This document shows positions 25,296 to 33,751 of a stretch of 64,000 nt of DNA, one piece after another. A program made the translations under genes and the position numbers. Source of the stretch: Amycolatopsis decaplanina DSM 44594. Lineage in GTDB: Bacteria; Actinomycetota; Actinomycetes; Mycobacteriales; Pseudonocardiaceae. The stretch spans positions 248,001 through 312,000 of the forward strand of contig NZ_AOHO01000048.1 of assembly GCF_000342005.1 (NCBI RefSeq). The letters are read 5' to 3'. Numbering within the stretch: the stretch's first letter is position 1; each line of letters opens with the position of its first letter. The notes beneath the pieces were generated by a model. That model made no database searches. It was not told the origin of the DNA and saw nothing but the letters and a program-made list of their open reading frames with translations.

Positions 25296-25712
25296 TCAGA
25301 TCTCGGTGTCGATCCGCTTCAGTTCACGCTGGTTCTCGCTGTCGCGTTCCCGGTAGTTCCGCTTCGCGAGTTCGATCGCCTCGACGTAGGTCGGGAACTC
25401 GGCGCGAGCGGCCTGGAGCTGGGTGAGCAGGCCCTGCGCGTCCGTCGCGGTGCCGTGCATGTGCTCGGACACCCAGCGGGCGGTCGCGGTGGAGCTCATC
25501 GGCGGCGACTTCTGCAGCTTGGTCAGCGCGCTCCAGCGCTCTTCGAGGCTGTCGATCACGCCTTGGAGTGAACGGATCATCTCTTGGCCGGTGCTCTCGT
25601 CGACGGCGAAGCCGCCCTGCACCGCCATGCGCTTCAGCTGCGCGCCGGCGAGCCCGACCTTTACCGGGGCCCACGCCGCCGCCGGCTTCAGTTCTTGTGC
25701 TTCCTCGGTCAA
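25296..25712 (-). CDS. Small helical ESX-associated protein
   Basis: 138 residues, mostly helical, with SLEERWSALTKLQKSPPMSS in a central turn. The size and heptad spacing fit a WXG100-like partner. The TTG start is supported by the reading frame and a GAGAGGA element 8 nt upstream; no later in-frame ATG or GTG gives a sensible protein. It sits between EspG and the PPE-like gene, the position usually held by the PE/WXG partner of a PPE protein. It is probably the heterodimer partner of the PPE-like protein. Confidence 0.65.
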   Translation of the reverse strand: MTEEAQELKPAAAWAPVKVGLAGAQLKRMAVQGGFAVDESTGQEMIRSLQGVIDSLEERWSALTKLQKSPPMSSTATARWVSEHMHGTATDAQGLLTQLQAARAEFPTYVEAIELAKRNYRERDSENQRELKRIDTEI

Positions 25713-25742
25713 CGGAAGATCCTCTCGCCGGGGTCAGGAAGG

Positions 25743-26594
25743 TCAGTAGATGTCAGCGATGGCTTCCCGGATCGCGTTCGCCACGCCCGACTGACTGGCC
25801 GGGTCGTAGTGGCCGATCACGGCGCCGGAGGCTTCGTCGGTCTCGGTCCAGACCAGGTACCGGCCGTCTTCGGTGTCGAGCCAGCTCAACGGCGTCGACC
25901 GGAGCCGCTCGCCGCGGCGGCCGATACCGCTCACGATGATGTACCCGCCGCCGAGGCGGGGTCCGGACAGCACCTTCTCCAAGACCTCGAGGTCGCTCTC
26001 GTCGTCGCGCGGGGCCGGGGCCTCCGGCCGGGCGCGGACGACGCCGGTGAACTGGAGGTTGCCGAACGCGTCGGTCTCCTCCTCGTCGAACTCGGCCTCG
26101 GCCTGGCGGCGCGCGGCCATCGCGGAGACGGCGCGCTCCTCCTTCTGCACGATCGTGCGGCGGCCGGTCGACGCGGGGCGCATCCGCGGCAGCACCCCGG
26201 AGAGAACCTCGACCAGCTCTTCGTCGGAGAAGAGCGCGAACTGCAGGAGGTCTTCGCCGTGGGCCTGCGTGATGCCGAGCGCCTGCCTGCCGTCGGTGAG
26301 GGTGAGGACGGCGATGTCCTGGCCGAGGCCGTCGATGCCGTTGATCGAAACGGTGATCCGGTGGTTCCCCAGCAGCGCGAACGCGGTGCGGACGGCCTGG
26401 TTCAGCTCGCCGTTGACCGACAGGCGGCGCTGTTCGAGATCGGTGTAGACCCTCCGGATGATCGCGGCATACCGCTCCGGGTCGATCGAAGTGTTCTGGA
26501 CGCGCAAGGGAAACAAGCGGACATCGACGCCCAGCGCCTGCCCGACCACTGTCGCCTCGACCGTCCCCAGCGCGAAATCGGCTCGCTCAGCCAT
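25743..26594 (-). CDS. espG: EspG-family ESX secretion chaperone
   Basis: 283 residues with the EspG pattern: ALGVDVRLFPLRVQNTSIDPER near the N terminus, then TVSINGIDGLGQDIAVLTLTDG, and the C-terminal RLRSTPLSWLDTEDGRYLVW. EspG proteins are cytosolic chaperones that bind the tip of PE-PPE-type dimers and keep them soluble before type VII export. As first gene of the operon it probably serves the PPE-like protein downstream. The ATG has a GAGGGAG element about 15 nt upstream. The 213-nt region before it must contain the operon promoter. Confidence 0.85.
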   Translation of the reverse strand: MAERADFALGTVEATVVGQALGVDVRLFPLRVQNTSIDPERYAAIIRRVYTDLEQRRLSVNGELNQAVRTAFALLGNHRITVSINGIDGLGQDIAVLTLTDGRQALGITQAHGEDLLQFALFSDEELVEVLSGVLPRMRPASTGRRTIVQKEERAVSAMAARRQAEAEFDEEETDAFGNLQFTGVVRARPEAPAPRDDESDLEVLEKVLSGPRLGGGYIIVSGIGRRGERLRSTPLSWLDTEDGRYLVWTETDEASGAVIGHYDPASQSGVANAIREAIADIY

Positions 26595-26807
26595 GCTTCT
26601 GCGCTACTCCCTCACGGGGGCCGTACCCCGTCACGGTCGGCTGACCTGCATAGAGGGGGCCGACTTTGTTAATGGCCAAAACAAACTAGCACAGCGCATG
26701 ACTGTACGGAACCATACGAACACCGCTGAACCCGATGGAATGGATCACAGTGCCCGATCGGGCACTTTTCCTGCCCCTAAAGGAATAACGGCCGTTCACC
26801 GGCGATG
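26595..26807 (-). promoter_or_regulatory. Promoter region of the ESX-Rhs operon
   Basis: This non-coding gap separates the ESX-Rhs operon from the LAL regulator, both on the minus strand. The part at about 26660-26760 is AT-richer, with the minus-strand strings CTAGTTTGTTTTGGCC and TTAACAAAG, and is the likely promoter position. No precise -35/-10 pair can be assigned with confidence. Confidence 0.35.
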
Positions 26808-29738
26808 CTACCGCTCGACCGCAGCGGGCGCGTAAGTCGTCATCCGGCGGGCCACGTCCGTCCGCGAACGGGCCCCGAGTTTCCGCAGAACCTTCGCGAC
26901 GTGCTGTTCCACGGTGCGCGGGGAAAGGAACAATCCGTCCGCTATCTCCCGATTCGTGCGCCCGTCGGAAAGCATCCGCGCGACCTCGAGCTCACGGGGC
27001 GAAAGCTCCTGGCCGTAACCGCGCCGCCCGCGCTGCGAGGGCGCCCACGCGCCGTGTTCCCGCAGCTGGTGACGGCAGCGGCCGGCGTCCCTGGTCGCGC
27101 CGAGCCGCTCGTAGGCCTCCGCGGCCGCCGCGAGCTCCTCGATCGCCGGGCGGGTGCCGGCGGTGAGACGGCCCGCGTTGAGACGACACAACGCCGCCCG
27201 CTCCCGGGCGCCGATGGCCTGATACGGCATCGGCAGTGCCTCGTAGCCCGCCGCCGCTTCGTCGAAAACCGTTGCCGCGGCGGGATGTTTGCCGCGCGCG
27301 TCGAGCAGGATCGCCCGGCCGGCGAGCAGTGCGGCCCGGGAGACCGGCGAGTCCTTGCCTTCGACGCCCCGTGCGAATTCCTCGACCACGGCGTCCGCCT
27401 CCGACCAGCGCCCGGCCCGCGTGTAGGCCTCGGCCGCGGCGGGGACCAGCGCCGCCGCCCACACCCAGACGCCCTTGCGCCGGGCCGCCGTGACGGCGTT
27501 GTCGGCCGCCGCGCACGCCCCGTCGACGTCGTCCGTCGCGAGGAGCACCCGGATCAGGATCCCGGCCGCCGAAAGGACGACAGGGATGGGCCCGTGTTCC
27601 GGGGCGTGCACGCTCGCCGCGGCCAGATGTCGTTGCGCGGCGGCGAATTCCCCGCGCACGGCGGCCAGTCCACCGAGCACGAGCGAGGATTCCATGACGA
27701 TCGGGCCGAGGTCGGGATAGCCGTCGCGCAGCTGTTCGGTGGCCTCCGCGAGCCCGGACCAGTCGCCGCGCACCCAGTCGAGCCGGACGCGGGTGCCTTG
27801 CGCGAGGCCGGCGGCGTAGAGCGCGCCGGCGTCGGTCGCGCGGCGGATTCCTTCCGTGACCAGCTTTTCCGCCCTGGCAAGGTGCCCGGCCCAGGACTGC
27901 GCGTCGGCGAGGTTGCACCACAGCCGCGCCAGCTGGACTCGTTCGGCGACGCTGCTGCCCTGGTCCGGCAATTCGATGAATTCGGTCCAGGCCGACCCGT
28001 CGCCGATATGCGCCTGGATGGAGATCCGGTCGCCGAGGAGCGCGAGCCGCAGTTCCGGGTCTTCGATCCGGTCGAAGACCTCGCGGGCCCGGTCCATCCA
28101 GACCTCGTGCCAGGACAACGGGGTCAGCCCGTCGATCGGCTGGGCGAGCAGGTTGATCCCGCGCGCGGCCAGTTCCGGCTCGTCGACCAGTTCGGTGATC
28201 GCCTTCTCCACCTCGACCCGGCCGCGGCCGAGCCGTCCGATCGTGCGGACCAGCAGCATCCCGAGGCTGAGCCGGATCGTCCCGCGCACGCTCGGGCGCA
28301 GGTCGGTGAGGTCTTCGAGGATCCGCTCCAGTGTCTCGATGACGTCCGGGCGGAACCCGCGCAGCGCGACCTGGCTGAGTTTCGTGGCAAGCCGGGCGAT
28401 GTCGTCCTCGCCGAGTCCCGCCTCGGCCAGCACGGACTGGAGCAGGTCGATGGCGCGTGACGTGTCACCGTGGGCGATGGCCTCGTCGGCGGCGGCTTCG
28501 GCGTAGTGGCGCCACTGTTCGGTCCGGCCCGCCGCGCGGGAGTGGTTCGCCAGCAGAGTCAGTGGCGGGACCGGCTGAACGGCGAGCACCTGGATGGCGC
28601 GCGAATGCAGCAGTGTCCGCTCCGGCCCGCTTATCGTGTCGTAGACGGCTTTGCGGGCCAACGGATGCCGGAAGCCGTAGCGGTCGCCGCCGAGTTCGCC
28701 GAGGACGCCGCCATCCAAAGTGGACAAAAGGGCGACGCGGAGGGCGTCGTCGTCGAGGCGGGCGAGTTCGCCGATCACCGCCGGTTCGGACGGGACGGCG
28801 AGCACCGCCGCCGCGCGGGCCAGCCGGACGGCGGGTTCCGGCAGCGCGTCGAGCCGTTCGGTGATGGCTTCGCGCAGCGAGATCGGGACTTCGAGGCTTT
28901 CCAGCAGCCGGTCCGAGAGCACTTCGCCGATCGGCAGCCGTCCGGCCGCGTCCCGCAGTGCCCGCAGGGTCTCCTCGACCACGAACGGGATCCCGGCGGT
29001 GCTTTCGTGGAGCTTCGCGGTGAAGGGCGCGGAAACCCTCGGCAGGCCCAGTAGTTCCTCCGCCAGCTTCCCGACGGCTTCGACGTCGAGCGGGCCCAGC
29101 GTCACCCGGGCGGTCTGGACGTTCGCCCGCGTGCGGAACGGGATGCCGGCGCTTCCGTGCGCCGACGGCGAGCCGGTCCGGTACGCCGCGACGACGGCCA
29201 GTTCCGCGGGCATGGCCGCGGCGAGGAACCGCATGAGGTCACGGGTGCCTTCGTCGGCCCACTGGAGGTCGTCGATCAGGACGAGCGCGGGCCCGCAGGC
29301 GATCAGGAGTTCGCGGACGGCGCGGAACTGGCGGTGCCGTTCGGCGCACGGGTCGGCGAGCGGTTCCGGTTGGGGTGGAAGGCTTTCCGCGAGTTCGGGC
29401 AGCAAGGGTCTCAGCACCCCGGCGACCGGGCTGAGCGGGCCGAGCGGCCGGTCGCCCGCCGAACGCAGCGCTTCGAGCACCGGTCCGAACGGGAACGGCT
29501 CGCGCATCGGCTGACAGGCGCCCGAGAGCACCCGGCCCGCCGCGAACTCACGGCGTCCGGCCAGTTCTTCGAGCAGTCTGCTGCGGCCCATCCCGGGTTC
29601 GCCTTCGATCAGCACGGCTGCGGGACGGCGCAGCAGGATCTTCACGATCACCGAGACCTCGACGTCGCGGCCCACGAGTGCCGTCGATCCGGCGCGGACC
29701 GAAACCGAGGTCGGGCGAGGGGTGGCAAGCCACATCAT
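26808..29738 (-). CDS. LAL-type LuxR family regulator with AAA-like ATPase domain
   Basis: 976 residues, typical for large ATP-binding LuxR (LAL) regulators. The N-terminal P-loop region is EGEPGMGRSRLLEEL (about 46-60), with Arg replacing the Walker A Lys, and Walker B is ALVLIDDLQWAD near 160. The middle 500 residues are TPR-like helices. The C-terminal LuxR HTH starts at QELSPRELEVARMLSDGRTN and contains LSPRTVEQHVAKVLRKLGA. LAL proteins often activate secondary-metabolism or sugar genes. ATG 29738 is chosen for its GAGGAG SD and MMWLATPRP start; longer frames upstream lack support. The neighbouring target is unclear. Confidence 0.85.
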   Translation of the reverse strand: MMWLATPRPTSVSVRAGSTALVGRDVEVSVIVKILLRRPAAVLIEGEPGMGRSRLLEELAGRREFAAGRVLSGACQPMREPFPFGPVLEALRSAGDRPLGPLSPVAGVLRPLLPELAESLPPQPEPLADPCAERHRQFRAVRELLIACGPALVLIDDLQWADEGTRDLMRFLAAAMPAELAVVAAYRTGSPSAHGSAGIPFRTRANVQTARVTLGPLDVEAVGKLAEELLGLPRVSAPFTAKLHESTAGIPFVVEETLRALRDAAGRLPIGEVLSDRLLESLEVPISLREAITERLDALPEPAVRLARAAAVLAVPSEPAVIGELARLDDDALRVALLSTLDGGVLGELGGDRYGFRHPLARKAVYDTISGPERTLLHSRAIQVLAVQPVPPLTLLANHSRAAGRTEQWRHYAEAAADEAIAHGDTSRAIDLLQSVLAEAGLGEDDIARLATKLSQVALRGFRPDVIETLERILEDLTDLRPSVRGTIRLSLGMLLVRTIGRLGRGRVEVEKAITELVDEPELAARGINLLAQPIDGLTPLSWHEVWMDRAREVFDRIEDPELRLALLGDRISIQAHIGDGSAWTEFIELPDQGSSVAERVQLARLWCNLADAQSWAGHLARAEKLVTEGIRRATDAGALYAAGLAQGTRVRLDWVRGDWSGLAEATEQLRDGYPDLGPIVMESSLVLGGLAAVRGEFAAAQRHLAAASVHAPEHGPIPVVLSAAGILIRVLLATDDVDGACAAADNAVTAARRKGVWVWAAALVPAAAEAYTRAGRWSEADAVVEEFARGVEGKDSPVSRAALLAGRAILLDARGKHPAAATVFDEAAAGYEALPMPYQAIGARERAALCRLNAGRLTAGTRPAIEELAAAAEAYERLGATRDAGRCRHQLREHGAWAPSQRGRRGYGQELSPRELEVARMLSDGRTNREIADGLFLSPRTVEQHVAKVLRKLGARSRTDVARRMTTYAPAAVER

Positions 29739-30208
29739 GCGCTCCTCGGTGGGGAGTTCCCGCTGAGCCCGACACGATCTTGTGCGTTGTCCTGCGGAGC
29801 CTAAGCACTGCCTACCCGGTCGTAAACCACCCAACACGGACACCACGGGCACCCCGCGAGGTCGTCCGCCGACGCAGCGTCACCGGTTGGACGACGGATC
29901 TTCGGTTGGAAAATCACCGGACACTCGAAACATCGGCGATAAACCCGATTCGGCGATTCATCCCACGTTCAGGGGGAGGCAATGACTACGCAAGGTATTC
30001 GCTCCGAAACCCTACTTACGGACGTGCCCGTCCGGGTGCCTGCGCTAGGTGGCCACCCGTGGAGCAGCGGATTCGGTTCCCGAAGAATGGGTATACCTAC
30101 TCCGCTCCGACCCGGATTGCGAGCTTCGTCCTGGTCCAGAACTCTCACCCATCGGGGGAGGGCTATCGCATGGCGAACCGGAGCCGTGCGTGATGACGAG
30201 GGAGAAGC
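29739..30208. other. 470-nt divergent intergenic region with a doubtful leader ORF
   Basis: The gap lies between the LAL gene (minus) and the secreted protease (plus) and is visibly less GC-rich than both. A plus-strand ORF from 29982 to 30212 has a good GGGGGAGG SD and a stop overlapping the protease ATG (ATGA). Its third codon positions are only about half G/C, unlike real genes here, so it was not called a gene. A short hairpin, GGACG-TGCC-CGTCC, lies near 30020. Promoters for both flanking genes must be here. Confidence 0.5.
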
Positions 30209-31312
30209 ATGAAGATCACGAAGCTCCTCGGTGTGGCCGCCACGGCGGCATTGGCCACCGGCGCGCTCGTCACGGGTACCCCCGCGGCAGCGTCCTCAGC
30301 GTCTTCAGTCACCCTGCTCAACGCCGAGATGGTTCCCGCCCTGCAACGGGACCTCGGCCTGACCTCCGACCAGGCACTCGCCCGGATCCAGAGCGAGACC
30401 GCCGCCGGCACGCTCGAACAGTCACTCGCCTCGGCACTCGCCGGCAGCTTCGGCGGCGCGAGCTACAACGAGGCCACCGGCAAGCTCCGCGTCGGCGTGA
30501 CGGACGCGGCGAAGCTGGGCCAGGTCCTCGCCAGCGGCGCGGAAGCGGAACTCGTCCGTTTCTCGGCCGCCCAGCTCGATTCCACTGTGGACAAACTGAA
30601 CGCGGGTGAACGCGCGGCGGACGGCGCGATCACCGGCTGGGGCGTCGACACCAAGACCAACCGCGTGACGGTGAACGTCCTGCCGGGCAAGAGCGGCGTC
30701 GTCGACTCGTACCTGGAGAAGACCGGTGTGGACAAGGCCGCCGTCGCGGTGGTCGAGACCACCGGGGTGCCGACCCTGAAGTACGACGTCCGCGGCGGCG
30801 ACGCGTACTACATCAACAGCTCTTCTCGCTGCTCGATCGGATTCTCGGTCAACGGCGGCTTCCTCACCGCCGGGCACTGCGGCCCGGGCACGGTGACCGG
30901 CTCCAACCAGGTCGCGATGGGCTCGTTCGCCCGCGTCAGCTTCCCGACCAACGACTACGGACACGTCCGGGTCAACAGCAACTGGGTGCCGCGCGGCATC
31001 ATCAACAACGGCACCCGAGTGAGCGGTTCGACCGTGGCGGCCACCGGCGCGTCGGTCTGCAAGTCCGGTTCGACCACCGGCTGGACCTGCGGCACCGTCG
31101 GCGCCAAGAACCAGACCGTCCGCTACGCCGAAGGCACCGTCTACGGCATGACCGCCACCAACGTCCGCTCGCAGGCGGGCGACTCCGGCGGCTCGTTCAT
31201 CGCGGGCAACCAGGCCCAGGGCATGCTCTCCGGCGGCAACAGCTCGGTGACGTACTTCTTCCCGGTCCGGCCGGCGTTGTCCGCGACCGGGACCTCCCTG
31301 GTCCTCGGCTGA
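30209..31312 (+). CDS. Secreted streptogrisin-like S1 serine protease with propeptide
   Basis: 367 residues. A signal peptide (MKITKLLGVAATAALATGAL..AAAS) is followed by an alpha-lytic-type propeptide (about 32-195). The mature protease has His223 in FLTAGHCG, Asp249 in NDYGHV and Ser326 in QAGDSGGS, so the triad is complete. Cys pairs at CSIGF..HCG and CKSG..WTCG match disulphides of streptogrisins. It would be secreted, self-processed and active outside the cell. GAGGGAG lies before the ATG. A strong hairpin follows the gene. Confidence 0.9.
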   Translation: MKITKLLGVAATAALATGALVTGTPAAASSASSVTLLNAEMVPALQRDLGLTSDQALARIQSETAAGTLEQSLASALAGSFGGASYNEATGKLRVGVTDAAKLGQVLASGAEAELVRFSAAQLDSTVDKLNAGERAADGAITGWGVDTKTNRVTVNVLPGKSGVVDSYLEKTGVDKAAVAVVETTGVPTLKYDVRGGDAYYINSSSRCSIGFSVNGGFLTAGHCGPGTVTGSNQVAMGSFARVSFPTNDYGHVRVNSNWVPRGIINNGTRVSGSTVAATGASVCKSGSTTGWTCGTVGAKNQTVRYAEGTVYGMTATNVRSQAGDSGGSFIAGNQAQGMLSGGNSSVTYFFPVRPALSATGTSLVLG

Positions 31313-31348
31313 CCTCGGCCCCGGTCATCGGGGGACCGTGAACACCGA

Positions 31349-31393
31349 CGAAGGGCGGACCGAGTGCCTCCAGCGCACTCGGGCCGCCCTTCG
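31349..31393. terminator. Hairpin terminator after protease gene
   Basis: Arms 31349-31367 and 31375-31393 pair over about 19 bp with one mismatch around a 7-nt loop. The arms contain GGGCGG and CCGCCC, and TCTTTCA follows on the plus strand. It lies between the protease and the convergent SsgA gene and could stop transcription from both sides. Confidence 0.75.
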
Positions 31394-31418
31394 TCTTTCA
31401 TCCGTCCCGCGGGCGGCC

Positions 31419-31823
31419 TTAAACGTTACTGATTTCTTCGATCAGCGCCTCGACGTCGAAGTGCTCGCTTTCGGTGCCGAGCGGGACCAGCTCGTAAGTG
31501 GATTCGAGGAACGTCTCCACGTCCTCACGCTCGAGCTCGAACGACGCGTAACCGTCGGGTGACTCGATTTCGAGCGTCAGCATCGCCTCGTCCTCGGAGA
31601 GGTCGGGGCGGACGCGGACGTCGCCGAGTCCGGAGGGGTCGGTGAGACCGGTGACGAGCAGCTCACGCGCGAAGGTCCACTCGACCCACCGGCCGCGCTC
31701 CGTCCGGAACGACACGGCGACCGCGAACGGTTCTCCGGCGTGGAAGGACAGACGGGAGAGAACGGGCGTGCTGCTGTTGTTCAGCAGAACGAACTGGCTC
31801 TGGTGAATTGCGTCGGTGTGCAC
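31419..31823 (-). CDS. SsgA-like sporulation/cell-division regulator
   Basis: 134 residues, the SsgA-like protein length. Family features are STPVLSRLSFHAGEPFAVAVSF, WVEWTFARELLVTGL and a conserved acidic C terminus. SsgA-like proteins steer septum placement and cell-wall growth in filamentous actinobacteria; SsgB recruits FtsZ. This one is closest to the SsgB type by length and layout, but that is inferred. The GTG at 31823 gives correct spacing from GAGGAG; the GTG at 31829 would overlap the SD. A short AT-rich promoter region lies upstream. Confidence 0.8.
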   Translation of the reverse strand: MHTDAIHQSQFVLLNNSSTPVLSRLSFHAGEPFAVAVSFRTERGRWVEWTFARELLVTGLTDPSGLGDVRVRPDLSEDEAMLTLEIESPDGYASFELEREDVETFLESTYELVPLGTESEHFDVEALIEEISNV

Positions 31824-32027
31824 GGCCACTCCTCAGATGCTCGTGGTTCGCGCGGCGCGAACTTTTCGTCTCGGGGAGGAGATGGCCGGACACGGGCCGG
31901 ATGACGCGACTGTCGCCACGTTCACGCTATCGGCTGCATATGTCCACAGTGGTGTAACGCCGGGCACAGACCGCTTGCGTTCGGGCCGATACCCGTGGTG
32001 ACGACGTCAAGGCGTCCTTTTTGGACC

Positions 32028-32501
32028 TCAGGGGGCCAGCGGCAGGGACAGTCCCGTTTTGACCCGGTCCATCGCCACCGACGTCGTGAAGTGCCGCACG
32101 TTCGGGTTGTCGAAGAACATCCGCCGCGTGAACGTCTCGAAATCCGCCATGTCCCGGCAGGTCACCACGAGCACGAAGTCCGCGTTGCCGGTGACGTAGT
32201 AGCACTGCTGGACGTTGTCGTCCGCGAGCACCTGACGGCGGAACCCGTCGAGCACCGTGAGGTTCTCCCGTTCCATCTCGACCATCACCACGAACGTCAT
32301 CGACAGCCCGAGCGCCCGCGGCGACAGCACCGCCACCTCGCGTTCGATCACCCCGGTCTCGCGCAGCCGCTTGATCCGCCGCTGCACGGCGGCCGCCGAC
32401 AGGCCCACCTTCGCGCCGATGTGCTCGGCGATCGTGCGGGCGTCGGACTGCAGGCAGGCGAGGATGGCGACGTCCAGGTGGTCGAGGTCGGGTGTGTGCA
32501 C
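32028..32501 (-). CDS. Lrp/AsnC family transcriptional regulator
   Basis: 157 residues. The N-terminal winged HTH (LDVAILACLQSDARTIAEHI then LSAAAVQRRIKRLRETGVI) is followed by a RAM/AsnC ligand-binding domain (VQQCYYVTGNADFVLVVTCRDM). Members form octamers and sense amino acids. GTG start; no strong SD is visible. The gene stands alone, with no amino-acid transport or metabolic gene directly next to it, so its target is unclear. Confidence 0.9.
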   Translation of the reverse strand: MHTPDLDHLDVAILACLQSDARTIAEHIGAKVGLSAAAVQRRIKRLRETGVIEREVAVLSPRALGLSMTFVVMVEMERENLTVLDGFRRQVLADDNVQQCYYVTGNADFVLVVTCRDMADFETFTRRMFFDNPNVRHFTTSVAMDRVKTGLSLPLAP

Positions 32502-32541
32502 CGGTTCAGGCTAACCGGAGGCCTCTCCGTGGCGCCTGCTC

Positions 32542-32607
32542 TTAGATGGCACCGCCAGGAACCACCTGGATCACGAAGCCCATCGAACAGACTTACGAAA
32601 CACGCCT
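32542..32607 (-). repeat. Intergenic repeat, copy 1 (partner at 45.6 kb)
   Basis: The 38 nt at about 32556-32593 are identical to 45617-45654, and similarity extends to about 58 nt in total. Read on the minus strand the element contains an ORF from 32583 to 32542 encoding MGFVIQVVPGGAI; the second copy begins the same way and runs on. There is no SD, and even third codon positions are conserved, so constraint or recent copying at the DNA or RNA level is more likely than a peptide. It lies 150 nt upstream of fabH. Confidence 0.7.
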
Positions 32608-32752
32608 AGCGGTGTGGGCCATGCCGCAGGCCGCTCGGGCGACGGTTAGAATTCTGCGAATTGTGACCCGGAACACAACTGACGGGTCTACTGAATGGTA
32701 GCGCTTACAAGTGAATGGCAGGCCTCTGATTCCCCCGCGAAAGGATTTCTTG

Positions 32753-33751
32753 GTGTCCTCATTTCAGGCGGCCGTTCTCGCCGGTCTCGGCTCTTGGCTG
32801 CCTCCGCGCGTGGTGGGCAACGAGGAGATCGCCCAGCGGCTGGACACCTCCGATGAGTGGATCCGCTCGCGGACCGGCATCGCCGAACGCCGGGTCGTCG
32901 ACCCCGGGACGTCCACTGTGGACCTCGCGGTCGAGGCGGGGCGCCGGGCGCTGGCGTCGGCGGGGGAGACCGGAGCGGACGCCGTCGTGCTCGCGACGTC
33001 GACGGCGGACCAGCTGTGCCCGGCCAGCGCGCCGCAGGTCGCGACCGGGCTCGGGCTGAACGGTGTCGCCGCCTTCGACGTCAACGCCGTGTGCAGCGGG
33101 TTCGTCTACGGGCTCGCCACCGGCGCCGGACTGATCGCCGCCGGGATCGCGCGGCGGGTGCTGGTGATCGGTGCCGACGTCTTCACCTCGCTCGTCGACC
33201 CCGAAGACCGCGGCACGGTGCCGATCTTCGGCGACGGCGCGGGCGCCGCCCTGCTGCGCGCGGGTGACCCCGGCGAACTCGGCGCGCTCGGCCCGTTCGA
33301 CCTGCACAGCGAAGGCGAGCTCGCGGAACTGCTCTGGGTCGAGGCGGGCGGGGCGAAGAACCGCCGCTCGGACGACCCGCGTGACCACTACCTGGTGATG
33401 CAGGGCCAGACCGTCTTCCGGCACGCCTGTGCCCGGATGGCCGAATCGGCGCGCGCGGTGCTGGATTCCGCGGGCTGGATGGTCGGCGACATCGACCGGT
33501 TCGTCGGGCACCAGGCCAACATCCGCATCCTGCAGACCTGCGCGAAGCAGCTCGGGCTCGCGGAAGACGTGATGTATTCGAACATCGGGAAGGTGGGCAA
33601 CACGAGCGCCGCGTCGATCCCGATCGCGCTGGCCGACGCGGTCAAGGACGGCACGCTCCAGCCGGGGCACCGCGTCGTGATGGGGGCCTTCGGGGCCGGG
33701 CTCACCTGGGGCTCGACGCTGCTGCGCTGGCCGGACGTCATTCCGGGCTGA
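32753..33751 (+). CDS. fabH: 3-oxoacyl-ACP synthase III (KAS III)
   Basis: 332 residues. KAS III catalytic residues are visible: Cys114 in VNAVCSGF, His in GHQANIRI and Asn in SNIGKVGNTSAAS. The enzyme condenses acyl-CoA starters with malonyl-ACP to begin fatty-acid chains. No other FAS II genes are adjacent, so it could be a housekeeping copy or one dedicated to a special starter unit. GTG 32753 is chosen; GAAAGGA lies about 10 nt before and the protein then starts VSSFQAAVLAG. It overlaps the convergent cyclase gene by 14 nt. Confidence 0.85.
   Translation: MSSFQAAVLAGLGSWLPPRVVGNEEIAQRLDTSDEWIRSRTGIAERRVVDPGTSTVDLAVEAGRRALASAGETGADAVVLATSTADQLCPASAPQVATGLGLNGVAAFDVNAVCSGFVYGLATGAGLIAAGIARRVLVIGADVFTSLVDPEDRGTVPIFGDGAGAALLRAGDPGELGALGPFDLHSEGELAELLWVEAGGAKNRRSDDPRDHYLVMQGQTVFRHACARMAESARAVLDSAGWMVGDIDRFVGHQANIRILQTCAKQLGLAEDVMYSNIGKVGNTSAASIPIALADAVKDGTLQPGHRVVMGAFGAGLTWGSTLLRWPDVIPG

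Noticed and set aside
23404..25356. 650-codon plus-strand frame opposite the PPE-like gene
   Set aside because: It is Arg/Gly/Ala-rich antisense shadow of the Gly/Pro-rich tail, with no ribosome-binding site or domain.
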